DNA from: JACCZX01 sp963729165
GTDB taxonomy: Bacteria > Pseudomonadota > Gammaproteobacteria > Burkholderiales > Burkholderiaceae_F
Reading direction: 5' to 3'
Length of the DNA: 64,000 bases
NCBI GenBank assembly: GCA_963729165.1
Contig: CAVSMM010000015.1
Location: forward strand, 1 to 64,000
Part shown: in pieces, positions 38,589 to 47,564 of the stretch
Layout of the letters: each line of letters opens with the position of its first letter
Numbering within the stretch: position 1 is the first letter of the stretch
The notes under the pieces: generated by a model
What the model was told of the DNA's origin: nothing
Database searches by the model: none
What the model saw: only the letters and a program-made list of their open reading frames with translations
Made by a program: the position numbers and the translations under genes

Positions 38589-41500
38589 ATGGGAGCGATC
38601 CAAGAGGATCTCGATGCTCGCAGTCGGGAGTTTGCCGAGGCGCTAGAACAGCAGGCGGCAACCGCCGAGATCCTGCGTGTCATCTCTCGGTCGCCGGCTG
38701 ACCTGCAGCCGGTGTTCGACACGATTCTCGCCAATGCGCTGCGGCTTTGCGATGCAAATTGGGCCTTCGTCGTACGCCATCAGGAGGGATGGCTGTCGCT
38801 GGCTGCGCGCACTGAATGCACGCATGAGTTTGCCGAGTACCTTGCCCGGGGCCTTCCAGTCGACCGAGACACAACCGTGGGCCGAGCGGCGTTGGAGCGC
38901 AAGCCGATACAAGTGCTCGATTTCATGGCCGATCCAGATATGCGTGTAACTGCGGCGCATCGGAGCGAATCTGTCCGCACTGTCCTGGCTGTGCCGCTGC
39001 TTCGCGAAGACCGGTTGCTCGGCGTCATTGCTCTGAGGCGGCGCGAGGTGCGGGCGTTTTCAGACAAGCAGATGGCTTTGTTGCAGACTTTTGCCGATCA
39101 GGCCGTGATCGCGATTGAGAACGTTCGGCTCTTCAAGGAAGCGGAGGCGCGTCACCGGGAAGTGACCGAAGCGCTCGAGCAACAGACCGCCACCAGCGAC
39201 ATCCTGCGCGTGATCAGCCAATCGCCGACCGATGTGCAACCGGTGTTCGATACGATCGTGGCCGCCGCGCTGAAGCTGTGCGCGGCCAGTTCCTCCAACG
39301 TCGTGACGTTTGACGGCGAGCTGATCCATGTTGCCGCCGTCGCGCCTGTGAGCCCGGAAGGCACTGACGCCCGACGCAGACTATTCGGCATCTACCCGAG
39401 ACGACCAAGTCGGGATACCGCGAACACCCGCGCGATCCTGACGCGCAGTGTCGTCTCGATCCCCGACGTTCTGAAAGACGCTGACTACGCCGATGGCGCA
39501 ATTGCTACTGCCGCCGGATACCGAAGCATCGTATCGGTTCCGCTAATGCGTGAGGCGAGCCCAATTGGCGCCATAGCGGTGGCTCGGCCGGAGCCGGGTG
39601 CTTTTCCTGAGCAGCAGCTGGCGCTCTTACAGACCTTCGCCGACCAAGCAGTGATCGCGATTGAGAACGTTCGGCTCTTCAGGGAACTCGAGGCGAGCAA
39701 CCGCGAACTGACCGAAGCGCTCGAGCAGCAAACCGCCACCAGCGAGATCCTGCGCGCGATCAGCGAATCGCCGACCGACGTGCAACCGGTATTCGATACG
39801 ATCGCCGCAGCGGCGGTCAAGCTGTGCGAAGCCGGAGGGTCGAACGTGTTTACGTTCGACGGCAGGATGCTCCATCTCGCCGCGATCAATGCTGTCAGGG
39901 CCGAGCACGCCGAACTCATACGCAAAAACTTCCCACGACCCCCTGATGACCGCGGCTTCGCGGTCAGCCGTGCCGTCATGACGCGCAAAGTGGTTGTCAT
40001 TCCCGACGTGCTTGCGGACCCCGACTACGTGAATCGCGACTTCGGACTGTGGGGGTTTCGTAGCGTGCTGAGCGTTCCTTTGATGCGCGACGGTGTTCCG
40101 ATCGGCGCCATCGGCGTCGGCCGCCCGGAGTCCGGGCCGTTTCCGCAAAACCAGATCACGCTCATGCAAACGTTCGCGGATCAGGCAGTGATCGCAATCG
40201 AAAACGTGCGCCTGTTCAAGGAGCTCGACGCGCGTAACCGAGAACTGAGCGAAGCACTCGAGCAACAGACCGCCACCAGCGAGATTCTGCGCGTGCTCTC
40301 GCGATCGCCGACCGACGCCCAACCGGTGTTCGATGCAATCGCGGCAGCCGCGCTGAAGTTGTGTGAGGCGAACTCGGCGAACGTATTCACGTTCGACGGC
40401 GAATTGCTCCACCTGGTGGCCATATCCGGAACCAGTCCTGAAGGGATGGAAGCCATCAGGCAGTTTTGGCCGCGGCCCCTGGATGGTGGCACCGCAGCGA
40501 GTCGAGCCGTCATGTCTCATAGTGTCGTCGCGATTCCAGACACGCATTTGGATCCAAAGTACGCCGTGCCGACCCTTGTGCGATGGGGTTTCCGCAGCGT
40601 ATTGGGCATTCCGCTGATGCGCGATAACAAGTCCGTGGGCGCCATCGCAGTCGGCCGCGCGGTTCCGGAGCTGTTTTCAGAAAAGCAAATCGCTCTGCTA
40701 CAGACTTTCGCCGACCAGGCAGTGATCGCGATCCAGAACGTTCGGCTCTTCAAGGAACTTGAGGCACGGACGACCGAACTCATGCAGTCGGTAGGAGAAT
40801 TGCAGGCGCTGGGCGAGGTCGGCCAGGCCGTCAGCTCGACTCTCGACCTAGAAACTGTATTGAGCACGATCGTCTCCCGTGCGACCGAGCTTGCCGGCAT
40901 GGATGGGGGATCAATCTACGAGTACGAGGAGGCGCGTGAAGAGTTCCGCCTGCACACCGCGCACAGACTGCCGGATGAGCTGATCGAGGCGCTCCGCTCG
41001 AGGCCTGTGCCGAAGGGAGAAGGCGCCATCGGGCGCTTGGCAGATTCTGGCGAGCCGGTGGCGATAAGCGACATCATGGACGAGGGCATCTACCAGAGTC
41101 AGGTACGCGAGATCCTTCTCCGTCACGGTTATCGGTCGCTGCTCGCCGTACCGCTCTTGCGCGAGAACCGCCTGCTCGGGGGGCTGGTCGTCAACCGCAA
41201 GAGCGCGGGCGAGTTCGCGCCGCGCGTGATCGATCTCTTGAAGACCTTCGCGACGCAGTCCGCGTTGGCCATCCAGAATGCGCGGCTGTTCCGCGAGATT
41301 GAAGACAAGGGCCGGCAGCTCGAAATCGCAAGCCGGCAGAAGAGTGCGTTCCTGGCCAACATGTCGCACGAGTTACGCACGCCGTTGAACGCGATCATCG
41401 GGTTCACGCGTATCGTGATGCGCCGTTCGCAGGAGCAGCTTGAGCCGAAGCAGCTCGAGAATCTTGAGAAGATCCTGACGAGTGGACAGCAACTGCTCGC

Positions 41501-42029
41501 ACTGATCAACACGATTCTCGACCTCGCGAAGGTGGAAGCCGGCCGCGTCGACGTGAACCCTGCAGAGATTCAGCCGGCGCTGCTGCTGGAACAGTGCATG
41601 CGGACAGTCGAGCCGCTGGTCAAGGAGCCTGTAACACTGGTCAAAGGGTTCGACGGCGAGCTGCCGCCGATGCTGGTCGATGAAGACATGCTGCGCCAGA
41701 TCATGCTCAATCTGCTGAGCAATGCCGCCAAGTTCACAGCGCGCGGCAACATCCATGTCCGCGCACGTGCAAACCACGGAACGGTCGAGGTTGCGGTGGC
41801 AGACACCGGGACCGGTATTGCCGCCGACAAGCTGGAAACGATCTTCGAGGAGTTTGAGCAGGCCGACGCCAGCAGTACACGCGTGCACGGCGGCACCGGG
41901 CTCGGTCTCACGATCGCTCGGCGTCTCGCGCGGTTGATGGGTGGCGACATTTCCGTCGAGAGCGCACCGAGCGTCGGATCGACCTTCACGCTCAAACTGC
42001 CGGTCCGCTACCAGCGACCGCGAGCATGA
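38589..42029 (+). CDS. Multi-GAF soluble histidine kinase
   Basis: This intact 1146-residue cytoplasmic sensor kinase has no membrane segment. It has five consecutive GAF domains, at roughly residues 40-180, 220-360, 405-545, 590-730 and 765-905. The first four are separated by near-identical linkers of the form EALEQQTATSEILRVIS-SPTD-QPVFDTI and each ends LLQTFADQAVIAIENVRLF. HisKA follows with the phosphoacceptor His near 927 in NMSHELRTPLNAIIGF. The HATPase_c domain contains NLLSNAAKFT, VADTGTGI and GGTGLGLTIARRL. Its stop overlaps the ATG of a receiver protein. The signal sensed is unknown; GAF domains can bind nucleotides, haem or small molecules. Confidence 0.93.
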   Translation: MGAIQEDLDARSREFAEALEQQAATAEILRVISRSPADLQPVFDTILANALRLCDANWAFVVRHQEGWLSLAARTECTHEFAEYLARGLPVDRDTTVGRAALERKPIQVLDFMADPDMRVTAAHRSESVRTVLAVPLLREDRLLGVIALRRREVRAFSDKQMALLQTFADQAVIAIENVRLFKEAEARHREVTEALEQQTATSDILRVISQSPTDVQPVFDTIVAAALKLCAASSSNVVTFDGELIHVAAVAPVSPEGTDARRRLFGIYPRRPSRDTANTRAILTRSVVSIPDVLKDADYADGAIATAAGYRSIVSVPLMREASPIGAIAVARPEPGAFPEQQLALLQTFADQAVIAIENVRLFRELEASNRELTEALEQQTATSEILRAISESPTDVQPVFDTIAAAAVKLCEAGGSNVFTFDGRMLHLAAINAVRAEHAELIRKNFPRPPDDRGFAVSRAVMTRKVVVIPDVLADPDYVNRDFGLWGFRSVLSVPLMRDGVPIGAIGVGRPESGPFPQNQITLMQTFADQAVIAIENVRLFKELDARNRELSEALEQQTATSEILRVLSRSPTDAQPVFDAIAAAALKLCEANSANVFTFDGELLHLVAISGTSPEGMEAIRQFWPRPLDGGTAASRAVMSHSVVAIPDTHLDPKYAVPTLVRWGFRSVLGIPLMRDNKSVGAIAVGRAVPELFSEKQIALLQTFADQAVIAIQNVRLFKELEARTTELMQSVGELQALGEVGQAVSSTLDLETVLSTIVSRATELAGMDGGSIYEYEEAREEFRLHTAHRLPDELIEALRSRPVPKGEGAIGRLADSGEPVAISDIMDEGIYQSQVREILLRHGYRSLLAVPLLRENRLLGGLVVNRKSAGEFAPRVIDLLKTFATQSALAIQNARLFREIEDKGRQLEIASRQKSAFLANMSHELRTPLNAIIGFTRIVMRRSQEQLEPKQLENLEKILTSGQQLLALINTILDLAKVEAGRVDVNPAEIQPALLLEQCMRTVEPLVKEPVTLVKGFDGELPPMLVDEDMLRQIMLNLLSNAAKFTARGNIHVRARANHGTVEVAVADTGTGIAADKLETIFEEFEQADASSTRVHGGTGLGLTIARRLARLMGGDISVESAPSVGSTFTLKLPVRYQRPRA

Positions 42030-42388
42030 AGACCATCCTGATCGTCGAGGACATTGAACTGAATCGCGAGCTGCTGGCGCAGCTTCTCGAGGAGGATCAT
42101 CGCCTGGTGTTCGCAGAGGATGGCGTGGCCGCGCTTGAACGCGCTGCCGAGACTCGTCCTGACCTGATATTGATGGATCTATCGCTGCCGCGTATGGACG
42201 GTTGGGAAGCCACGCGCCGGCTCAAGGCCGACCCGACGATGGCCGGCATTCCGGTGATCGTACTGTCGGCCCGCGCGATGAACGGCGACGAAGAACGCGC
42301 GCGGGCCAGCGGCTGCGATGACTTCCTGACGAAGCCGATCGACGAGACCCTGTTGTTCCAGACACTTGCGAGGCATCTTGGCAACTGA
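42026..42388 (+). CDS. Single-domain response regulator (CheY-like)
   Basis: This 120-residue protein consists of a receiver domain alone. The acidic pocket is VED near residue 8, the phosphorylation site Asp51 lies in LILMDLSLPRMDGWEATRRL, and the switch Ser and Lys are in VIVLSARAM and FLTKPID. It overlaps the kinase gene by four bases and the sigma-54 activator gene by about eleven. It probably relays phosphate from the multi-GAF kinase or competes with the activator for it. The group is related to DivK-like receivers. Confidence 0.9.
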   Translation: MKTILIVEDIELNRELLAQLLEEDHRLVFAEDGVAALERAAETRPDLILMDLSLPRMDGWEATRRLKADPTMAGIPVIVLSARAMNGDEERARASGCDDFLTKPIDETLLFQTLARHLGN

Positions 42389-43766
42389 CGCAGGCACGGT
42401 ACTGATCGTCGACGATGAGCCCTTGAACGTTGACCTGCTCGAGCAGGAGCTTGCCGCCGCGGGTTATCGGACCATCGCTGCGGAAAGTGGAGAGGACGCT
42501 CTCGCTGCGGCGGCGAAGAGCAAGCCGGATCTGATCCTGCTCGATGTGATGATGCCCGGCATCGACGGCTACGAAACCTGCAAGAGGATCAAGGCCGGCG
42601 CGACGACCCGCATGATCCCGGTCATTTTCTTGACCGCGCTCAGCGAAACGTTCGATAAGGTGCGCGCGTTCCGCCTCGGCGCGGTGGATTACGTCACCAA
42701 GCCATTCGAGACTGAGGAATTGCTCGCGCGCGTCGGTGCCCACATTGCTTTGCGGCGTGAGATCGAAGCCCATGGCAGATCGAAAGCCACGATTCACCTA
42801 CTGGTTGAGGAAATCCGAGCTGACCGTGATTCAATGATCGGTGAATCGCCCGCACTGCGGCGTGTACAAGAGTTGATCGGGCAAGTCGCGCCCACCGACA
42901 GCACGGTGCTGATTCAGGGGGAAACCGGCACCGGCAAGGAACTCGTCGCGCGGGCGATTCATGAGAACAGCGCGCGGCGCGATCGGCCGTTGATCAAGAT
43001 CAACTGTGCAGCTCTGCCGCGCGAGTTAGTCGAGAGCGAGCTCTTCGGGCACGAGAAGGGCGCTTTCACCGGCGCTCTGCAACAACGCCGGGGCCGCTTC
43101 GAACTGGCGGACGGCGGCACTTTGTTCCTCGACGAGGTTGGCGAATTGCCTGCCGAAGCACAGGCCAAGTTGCTGCGCGTGCTGCAGGAACGCGAATTCG
43201 AGCGCGTGGGCGGGACGCGCAGCCTGCATGTTGACGTGCGTGTGATCGCTGCCACCAACCGTGACTTGCACGCGGAGGCTGACGCATCCCGCTTTCGTAC
43301 CGACCTTTACTTTCGGTTGAACGTATTTCCCATCGCGCTGCCGCCGCTGCGCGAGCGGCGTGAAGACATCCCGCACCTGCTACGCCACTTTTTACGGAAG
43401 ACGGCGCGCCGGCTGGGTCGCGAAGTCGATGGAATTTCTCCGTCATTCATCGAGCGTGCGAGCAGTTATCAATGGCCAGGCAACATTCGCGAACTCGAGA
43501 ATTTGGTGGAGCGCACGCTGATCATGTCGAATGGCGGGCCACTGGACACGAACGAGCTTTACGCATCGCCGACAACTGCGTCGCCGGTCACTTCGCAAGC
43601 CAGCCATGCTTCGTTGCAGGAGATGGAGCGCACCCACATCCGCCGAGTGCTCGATGGCACGCGCTGGAAGATTGAAGGCGACCTGGGTGCCGCTCGAATA
43701 CTGGGGTTGAACCCAAGCACCTTGCGCGGGCGCATGCGCAAGCTCGGTATTCGCAACGCTTCCTAA
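42378..43766 (+). CDS. Sigma-54-dependent response regulator (NtrC family)
   Basis: This 462-residue transcriptional activator has three parts. The receiver domain carries VLIVDDEPLNVDLL, Asp56 in LILLDVMMPGIDGYETCKRI and the Lys in VTKPFETEEL. The AAA+ domain has Walker A GETGTGKELVARAIHE, the sigma-54 contact motif GAFTGA, GGTLFLDEVGELP and VIAATNRDLHAEAD. The C-terminal Fis-type helix-turn-helix ends LGAARILGLNPSTLRGRMRKLGI. No ATG is available; TTG at 42378 is chosen because GAGG lies four bases before it, and a second TTG 12 bases upstream is possible. It is coupled to the upstream receiver gene. Its likely targets lie directly downstream. Confidence 0.92.
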   Translation: MATDAGTVLIVDDEPLNVDLLEQELAAAGYRTIAAESGEDALAAAAKSKPDLILLDVMMPGIDGYETCKRIKAGATTRMIPVIFLTALSETFDKVRAFRLGAVDYVTKPFETEELLARVGAHIALRREIEAHGRSKATIHLLVEEIRADRDSMIGESPALRRVQELIGQVAPTDSTVLIQGETGTGKELVARAIHENSARRDRPLIKINCAALPRELVESELFGHEKGAFTGALQQRRGRFELADGGTLFLDEVGELPAEAQAKLLRVLQEREFERVGGTRSLHVDVRVIAATNRDLHAEADASRFRTDLYFRLNVFPIALPPLRERREDIPHLLRHFLRKTARRLGREVDGISPSFIERASSYQWPGNIRELENLVERTLIMSNGGPLDTNELYASPTTASPVTSQASHASLQEMERTHIRRVLDGTRWKIEGDLGAARILGLNPSTLRGRMRKLGIRNAS

Positions 43767-43792
43767 GCGCCGTCGCATTCGACGGATTTCGC

Positions 43793-43825
43793 CGTCACAT
43801 TTGGCGACTCCGTCATATTTGGCGA
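43793..43825. promoter_or_regulatory. Tandem repeats, predicted enhancer for the sigma-54 activator
   Basis: CGTCACATTTGGCGA and CGTCATATTTGGCGA are direct repeats 18 bases apart; a weaker related sequence (CGTCGCATTCGACGG) precedes them. They begin about 25 bases after the activator's stop and 65-100 bases upstream of a sigma-54-type promoter element, the usual distance for NtrC-family enhancer sites. That the neighbouring activator binds them is inference. Confidence 0.5.
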
Positions 43826-43889
43826 GAGACCGCCGCGCGCTAGTTCAGCTAACTCTCTGATCGTCTTAGTTTTTTCCCAGCGATTCGGA

Positions 43890-43904
43890 TGGCACAGGCC
43901 GTGC
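43890..43904 (+). promoter_or_regulatory. Sigma-54-type (-24/-12) promoter
   Basis: TGGCAC-AGGCC-GTGC matches the TGGCAC-N5-TTGC consensus except for one T. The GG and GC dinucleotides are separated by exactly ten bases, as required. The predicted transcript start near 43916 lies 45 bases before the first small exported-protein gene. Confidence 0.55.
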
Positions 43905-43960
43905 GCTAGCAGGTATGCCGGCGAGGGCTTCGCTCTCGGGCAACCAGAGGGAACGATGCC

Positions 43961-44342
43961 ATGACGAAAACAACAGTAAAGAGCCACGACTTTTCGGCAC
44001 GAGTCAGCGCCGTTGCATTCATCGCAGTTGGAGTGATGCTCAGTTCGGTTGCGCGTAAGCGCAGCTGCTCAACAGCAAGTGAGTTCACGGCCATCGACCG
44101 AAGTGGTCGCGCCTGTCAGTGCTCCGGCTGATCTCGAGAAGGCCTTCTGGATCTGCGATCACGCCGCTACGAATCACGGAGTCGACGGAGGCACAGCCAT
44201 CGCCTGCGGTGCGGTCACCGAGAATTTGAAGGTAAGCAAATTCAACGGTGACTTTGATTTGATGCTGGTGTGGTGGAGAAAAAACAAGGCGGCCGAACAT
44301 CAATCGCTGGCGACGGCCGGCTATGCAGTCTCACGCAGATAA
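43961..44342 (+). CDS. Small exported protein of unknown function
   Basis: The gene starts MTKTTVKSHDFSARVSAVAF with a signal-like hydrophobic run (VAFIAVGVMLSSVA). A slip near 44055 then leads into SAAAQQQVSSRPSTEVVAPV. The mature part, about 75 residues, contains DLEKAFWICDHAATNHGVDG, TAIACGAVTENLKVSKFNGD and FDLMLVWWRKNKAAEHQSL, with two cysteines that could pair. Similar short exported proteins occur in Burkholderiales, without known function. It is the first gene after the sigma-54-type promoter. Confidence 0.6.
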
Positions 44343-44370
44343 ATCGTGCCGACACAGACAGGAGCCCGCC

Positions 44371-44789
44371 ATGAACACTTCACTAATTTCCAGATTCTTT
44401 GTTGCCGTCGTTGCGTGCCTTGGCTTGGCGCAAGCAGCTCTTGCCCAGGACTCAATCGCCGCAGAAACTGCAGCGTCTGGATCTTTTCCGATCGCTACAT
44501 TTCCGCAGAACAGGAATTCTCCAATCCAGAACCACTCGACGCTCGTGTCCGGCCAACACAACCGCAAGTAATTCGTCTCTATGTGTGTGACCCGTTTGCT
44601 CCGCGCCTACTCTTGACGACCTATGCGTTCCGTGACTTCCATCTTGAGATACGCAAGCTGACGGCTGAGCATTCATCATGCACGGTGGAAACAACTGCCT
44701 ACGCGGTGATAGTAGGCAGCAGTTCCCAAGGACTTTTCCCGAATGAAGATGCATTCGTTGATCGCTATTGGCGCGATCTAATGCCCTAG
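44371..44789 (+). CDS. Small exported protein of unknown function
   Basis: A clear signal peptide, MNTSLISRFFVAVVACLGLA ending AALAQ, follows an AGGAG site 28 bases after the preceding gene. A slip near 44485 links it to the mature part: ISAEQEFSNPEPLDARVRPT, VIRLYVCDPFAPRLLLTTYA, KLTAEHSSCTVETTAYAVIV and FPNEDAFVDRYWRDLMP. Two cysteines are present. I do not recognise the family. It is likely co-transcribed with the upstream exported protein. Confidence 0.55.
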
Positions 44790-44856
44790 CTGCTCCCAGA
44801 ATGCAATGCGGTTTCTTACGTGCGCGAGCGCAGTCTTGTAGGCGACGGCGCTCGCT

Positions 44857-46113
44857 TTATCGAACCAGCTGATTGATCTCGATAATCGGCAGCAGCACGG
44901 CCAGCACGATCAGCATCACGACGACGCCCATCGTCAGGATCAGAATAGGCTCGAGCAGCGACGTGAAGAACAGTGCGCGCCGCTCGGCCTCGCGCGAATG
45001 GATGTCGGCCGCGCGCGACAGCATCTCAGGCAATTTGCCGGTGGCTTCGCCCGAGGCGATCAGGTGGATAAGCACCGGCGGGAACAGCTTCACGTGCCCG
45101 GGCTTCTTTTCCTTCGTCAGCATCGGCCCGCAATGCTTTGGCCAGCGAAAAGCCTTCGCGCACTCGCTGCACCGCATCCATCACGCGGGTGCGCATCGCG
45201 AGATTGGTGATCGTTTCGCCGGCCGCCTGCAGTGAGCGCAGCATCGGCACACCGGAGCCCACCAGAATCGCAAGCGTCGAGGAAAAGCGCGCGGTATTGA
45301 TCGAGCGCGACAGCACGCCCATCACCGGCAACGTCAGGATGCGCTGGTGCCAGCGCAACCGCACCGGCGCTACGCGCAGCGCGCGCTGCGCCAGAAACGC
45401 CGCAATCGCAATGATCACCACCACGATCCAGCCGTAGTTGCGAACGAAGTTCGAAACCGCGATCAGCGCGACCGTCAAGAAGCGGCAGCTTCTGCTTGGT
45501 GTTGGCGAAGACCTGCACGACCTGCGGCACGACGTAGGTCAGCAAGCCGATGACGACGGCCAGTGCGACAACCGTGACGATCGCCGGGTAGACGAAAGCC
45601 AGCGTGATCTTCTGCTGCAGCTTGCGCGCGCTCTTCAACGTAGTCGGCCAGGCTGCCGAGCACCGAGCCCAACTTGCCCGATTCCTCCCCGGCAGAAATC
45701 AGCGCCCGGTAGATCTCCGGAAACTGCCGCGGGTGGCGCACCAGCGCCTTCGACAGCGAGGTGCCGCCCAGCACGTCGGTGCGGATCGACGCCATCAACT
45801 CGCGCACCTGTTGCTTCTCGCTCTGCTCGACCATGACGGTCAGCGCATCGGAGACCGGCAATTGCGCGCCGAGCAGCGACGCAAGCTGGCGCGTGATCAC
45901 CGCGAGCTCGGTTTGCGACAGCCGTCGGCTGAGCGACAGCCCGCCGGCGCGCGCGCCGACTTCGCTCATCACCGGATCGACCGATCAGCGGAATCAGTCC
46001 GCGGCCGCGCAACAGCTGGCGCGCGAGGCGCGCGCTGTCGCGCCTTCCAGAGTACTCCTGTCGGATTCCTTGCCTCGACGGTTGTCGACCGCGGCAAATC
46101 TGAATGCAGCCAT
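44857..46113 (-). CDS. gspF: Type II secretion inner-membrane protein GspF
   Basis: This is the polytopic platform protein that connects the GspE ATPase to the pseudopilus. It starts MAAFRFAAVDNRRGKE. Two T2SF repeats are visible: SQTELAVITRQLASLLGAQL with GTSLSKALVRHPRQFPEIYR, and STLAILVGSGVPMLRSLQAA with HLIASGEATGKLPEMLSRAA. Membrane segments include ITLAFVYPAIVTVVALAVVI, GWIVVVIIAIAAFLAQRA and ILILTMGVVVMLIVLAVLLP. At least four indels (near 46000, 45635, 45480 and 45125) break it. It is the last gene of the minus-strand secretion operon, 10 bases after gspE. Confidence 0.9.
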
Positions 46114-46123
46114 GCGACGCAGC

Positions 46124-47564
46124 TTACTCGCGCGTGACGCGCAACGTTTCTTCCTGCGACGTGACGCCGGTCTTGATCCAGCGCTGCGCATCGGCGCGCA
46201 TGTTGATCATTCCGTTCTTTTCGGCCGACGCGGCGCATGTCGGTGTCGTTCGAGCCCTGATGCACCAGCATGCGAATCTCATCGTTGACGGTGAGCAGCT
46301 CGTAGATGCCGGTGCGGCCGAGATAGCCGGTATGGCCGCAGTGGTCGCAGCCAACCGCGCGCCATCCAGCCGACGGTCGTGTCGGGCTCTTTGCAATGCG
46401 GGCAGAGCTTGCGCACCAGGCGCTGGCCCAGCACGCCGAGCAGCGACGACGACAGCAGGAAGGGCTCGATGCCCATATCGATCAGGCGCGTCACTGCCGA
46501 TCGCGGCGTCGTTGGTGTGCAGCGTCGCCAGCACAAGGTGGCCGGTCAGCGAAGACTGCACCGCGATCTGCGCGGTCTCGAGATCGCGGATCTCGCCGAT
46601 CATCACGATGTCCGGATCCTGACGCAGGATCGCGCGCAACGCCTTCGCGAACGTCATGTCGATCTTCGCGTTGACCTGCGTCTGGCCGATGCCCTCGATG
46701 TCGTACTCGATCGGATCCTCGACCGTCATGATGTTGGTCGTGTTCTTGTCGAGCCGGCGGATCGCCGCATACAGCGTCGTCGATTTGCCGGATCCGGTCG
46801 GGCCGGTCACCAGAATGATGCCGTGCGGCTGATGAATCAGCTTGTCGAAGCCCGCCAGAGTGCCTTCGGCCATGCCGAGGTTGGTGAGCTCGAGCTTGGA
46901 CAGATCCTTTTCGAGCAGACGCAGCACCACGCGCTCGCCGTGGCCGGTCGGCAGCGTCGACACGCGCACGTCGACCGGCCGGCCGCCGACGCGCAGCGTG
47001 ATCCGTGCCGTCCTGCGGCAGGCGCTTCTCGGCAATGTCGAGCGCCGCCATGATCTTGATGCGCGATACCAGCGCCGCGTGCAGCGCGCGCTTCGGCCGC
47101 ACGATGTCGCGCAGCGTGCCGTCGATCGCTGAAGCGCACCAGCGAATAGGTTTCAAACGCTTCGATGTGGATGTCCGACGCGCCGTCGCGCGCAGCCTGC
47201 GTCAGCAGCGCGTTGATCATGCGGATGATCGGCGCGTCGTCTTCGGTCTCGAGCAGGTCCTCGACGTCCGGGACCTCCTGCATCATGCGCGTGATATCGA
47301 ACTCGCCTTCGATGTCGCCGACGATCTGCTGCGCCGAGCCGCCCTGATCGCCGTAGGTCTGCGAGATCGCTGCGACCAGCTTGCCCGGCTCGACGACGAT
47401 CGGCTTCACCTTGCCCGGGAACACGCGGATGACTTCGTTCAGTGCGGCGAGCGGCGTCGCATCGCTGATCCAGACCTCCGCATCGCGCTCGCTCTTCGGT
47501 ACGAGCAGGATCGCGTTGTCGCGTGCGAACGCGTAGGGGACGAGGCGGTTGGCGCGTTGATCAC
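46124..47564 (-). CDS. gspE: Type II secretion ATPase GspE
   Basis: This is the hexameric ATPase that powers pseudopilus assembly, about 480 residues. The N-terminal part, VPYAFARDNAILLVPKSERD, follows a GTG start overlapping the preceding stop (GTGA). The catalytic part has Walker A GPTGSGKSTTLY, the Asp box VEDPIEYDIEGIGQTQV, Walker B AILRQDPDIVMIGEIRD and the His box GHLVLATLHTNDA. The zinc tetracysteine element includes LCPHCKEP. Breaks near 47540, 47110, 47010, 46495, 46355 and 46225 scatter it over several frames, but every motif is kept in order. Confidence 0.9.

Noticed and set aside
43860..43876. TTTTTT run after the sigma-54 activator gene as an intrinsic terminator.
   Set aside because: The preceding bases do not form a convincing GC stem, and the run lies between the enhancer-like repeats and the sigma-54-type promoter.
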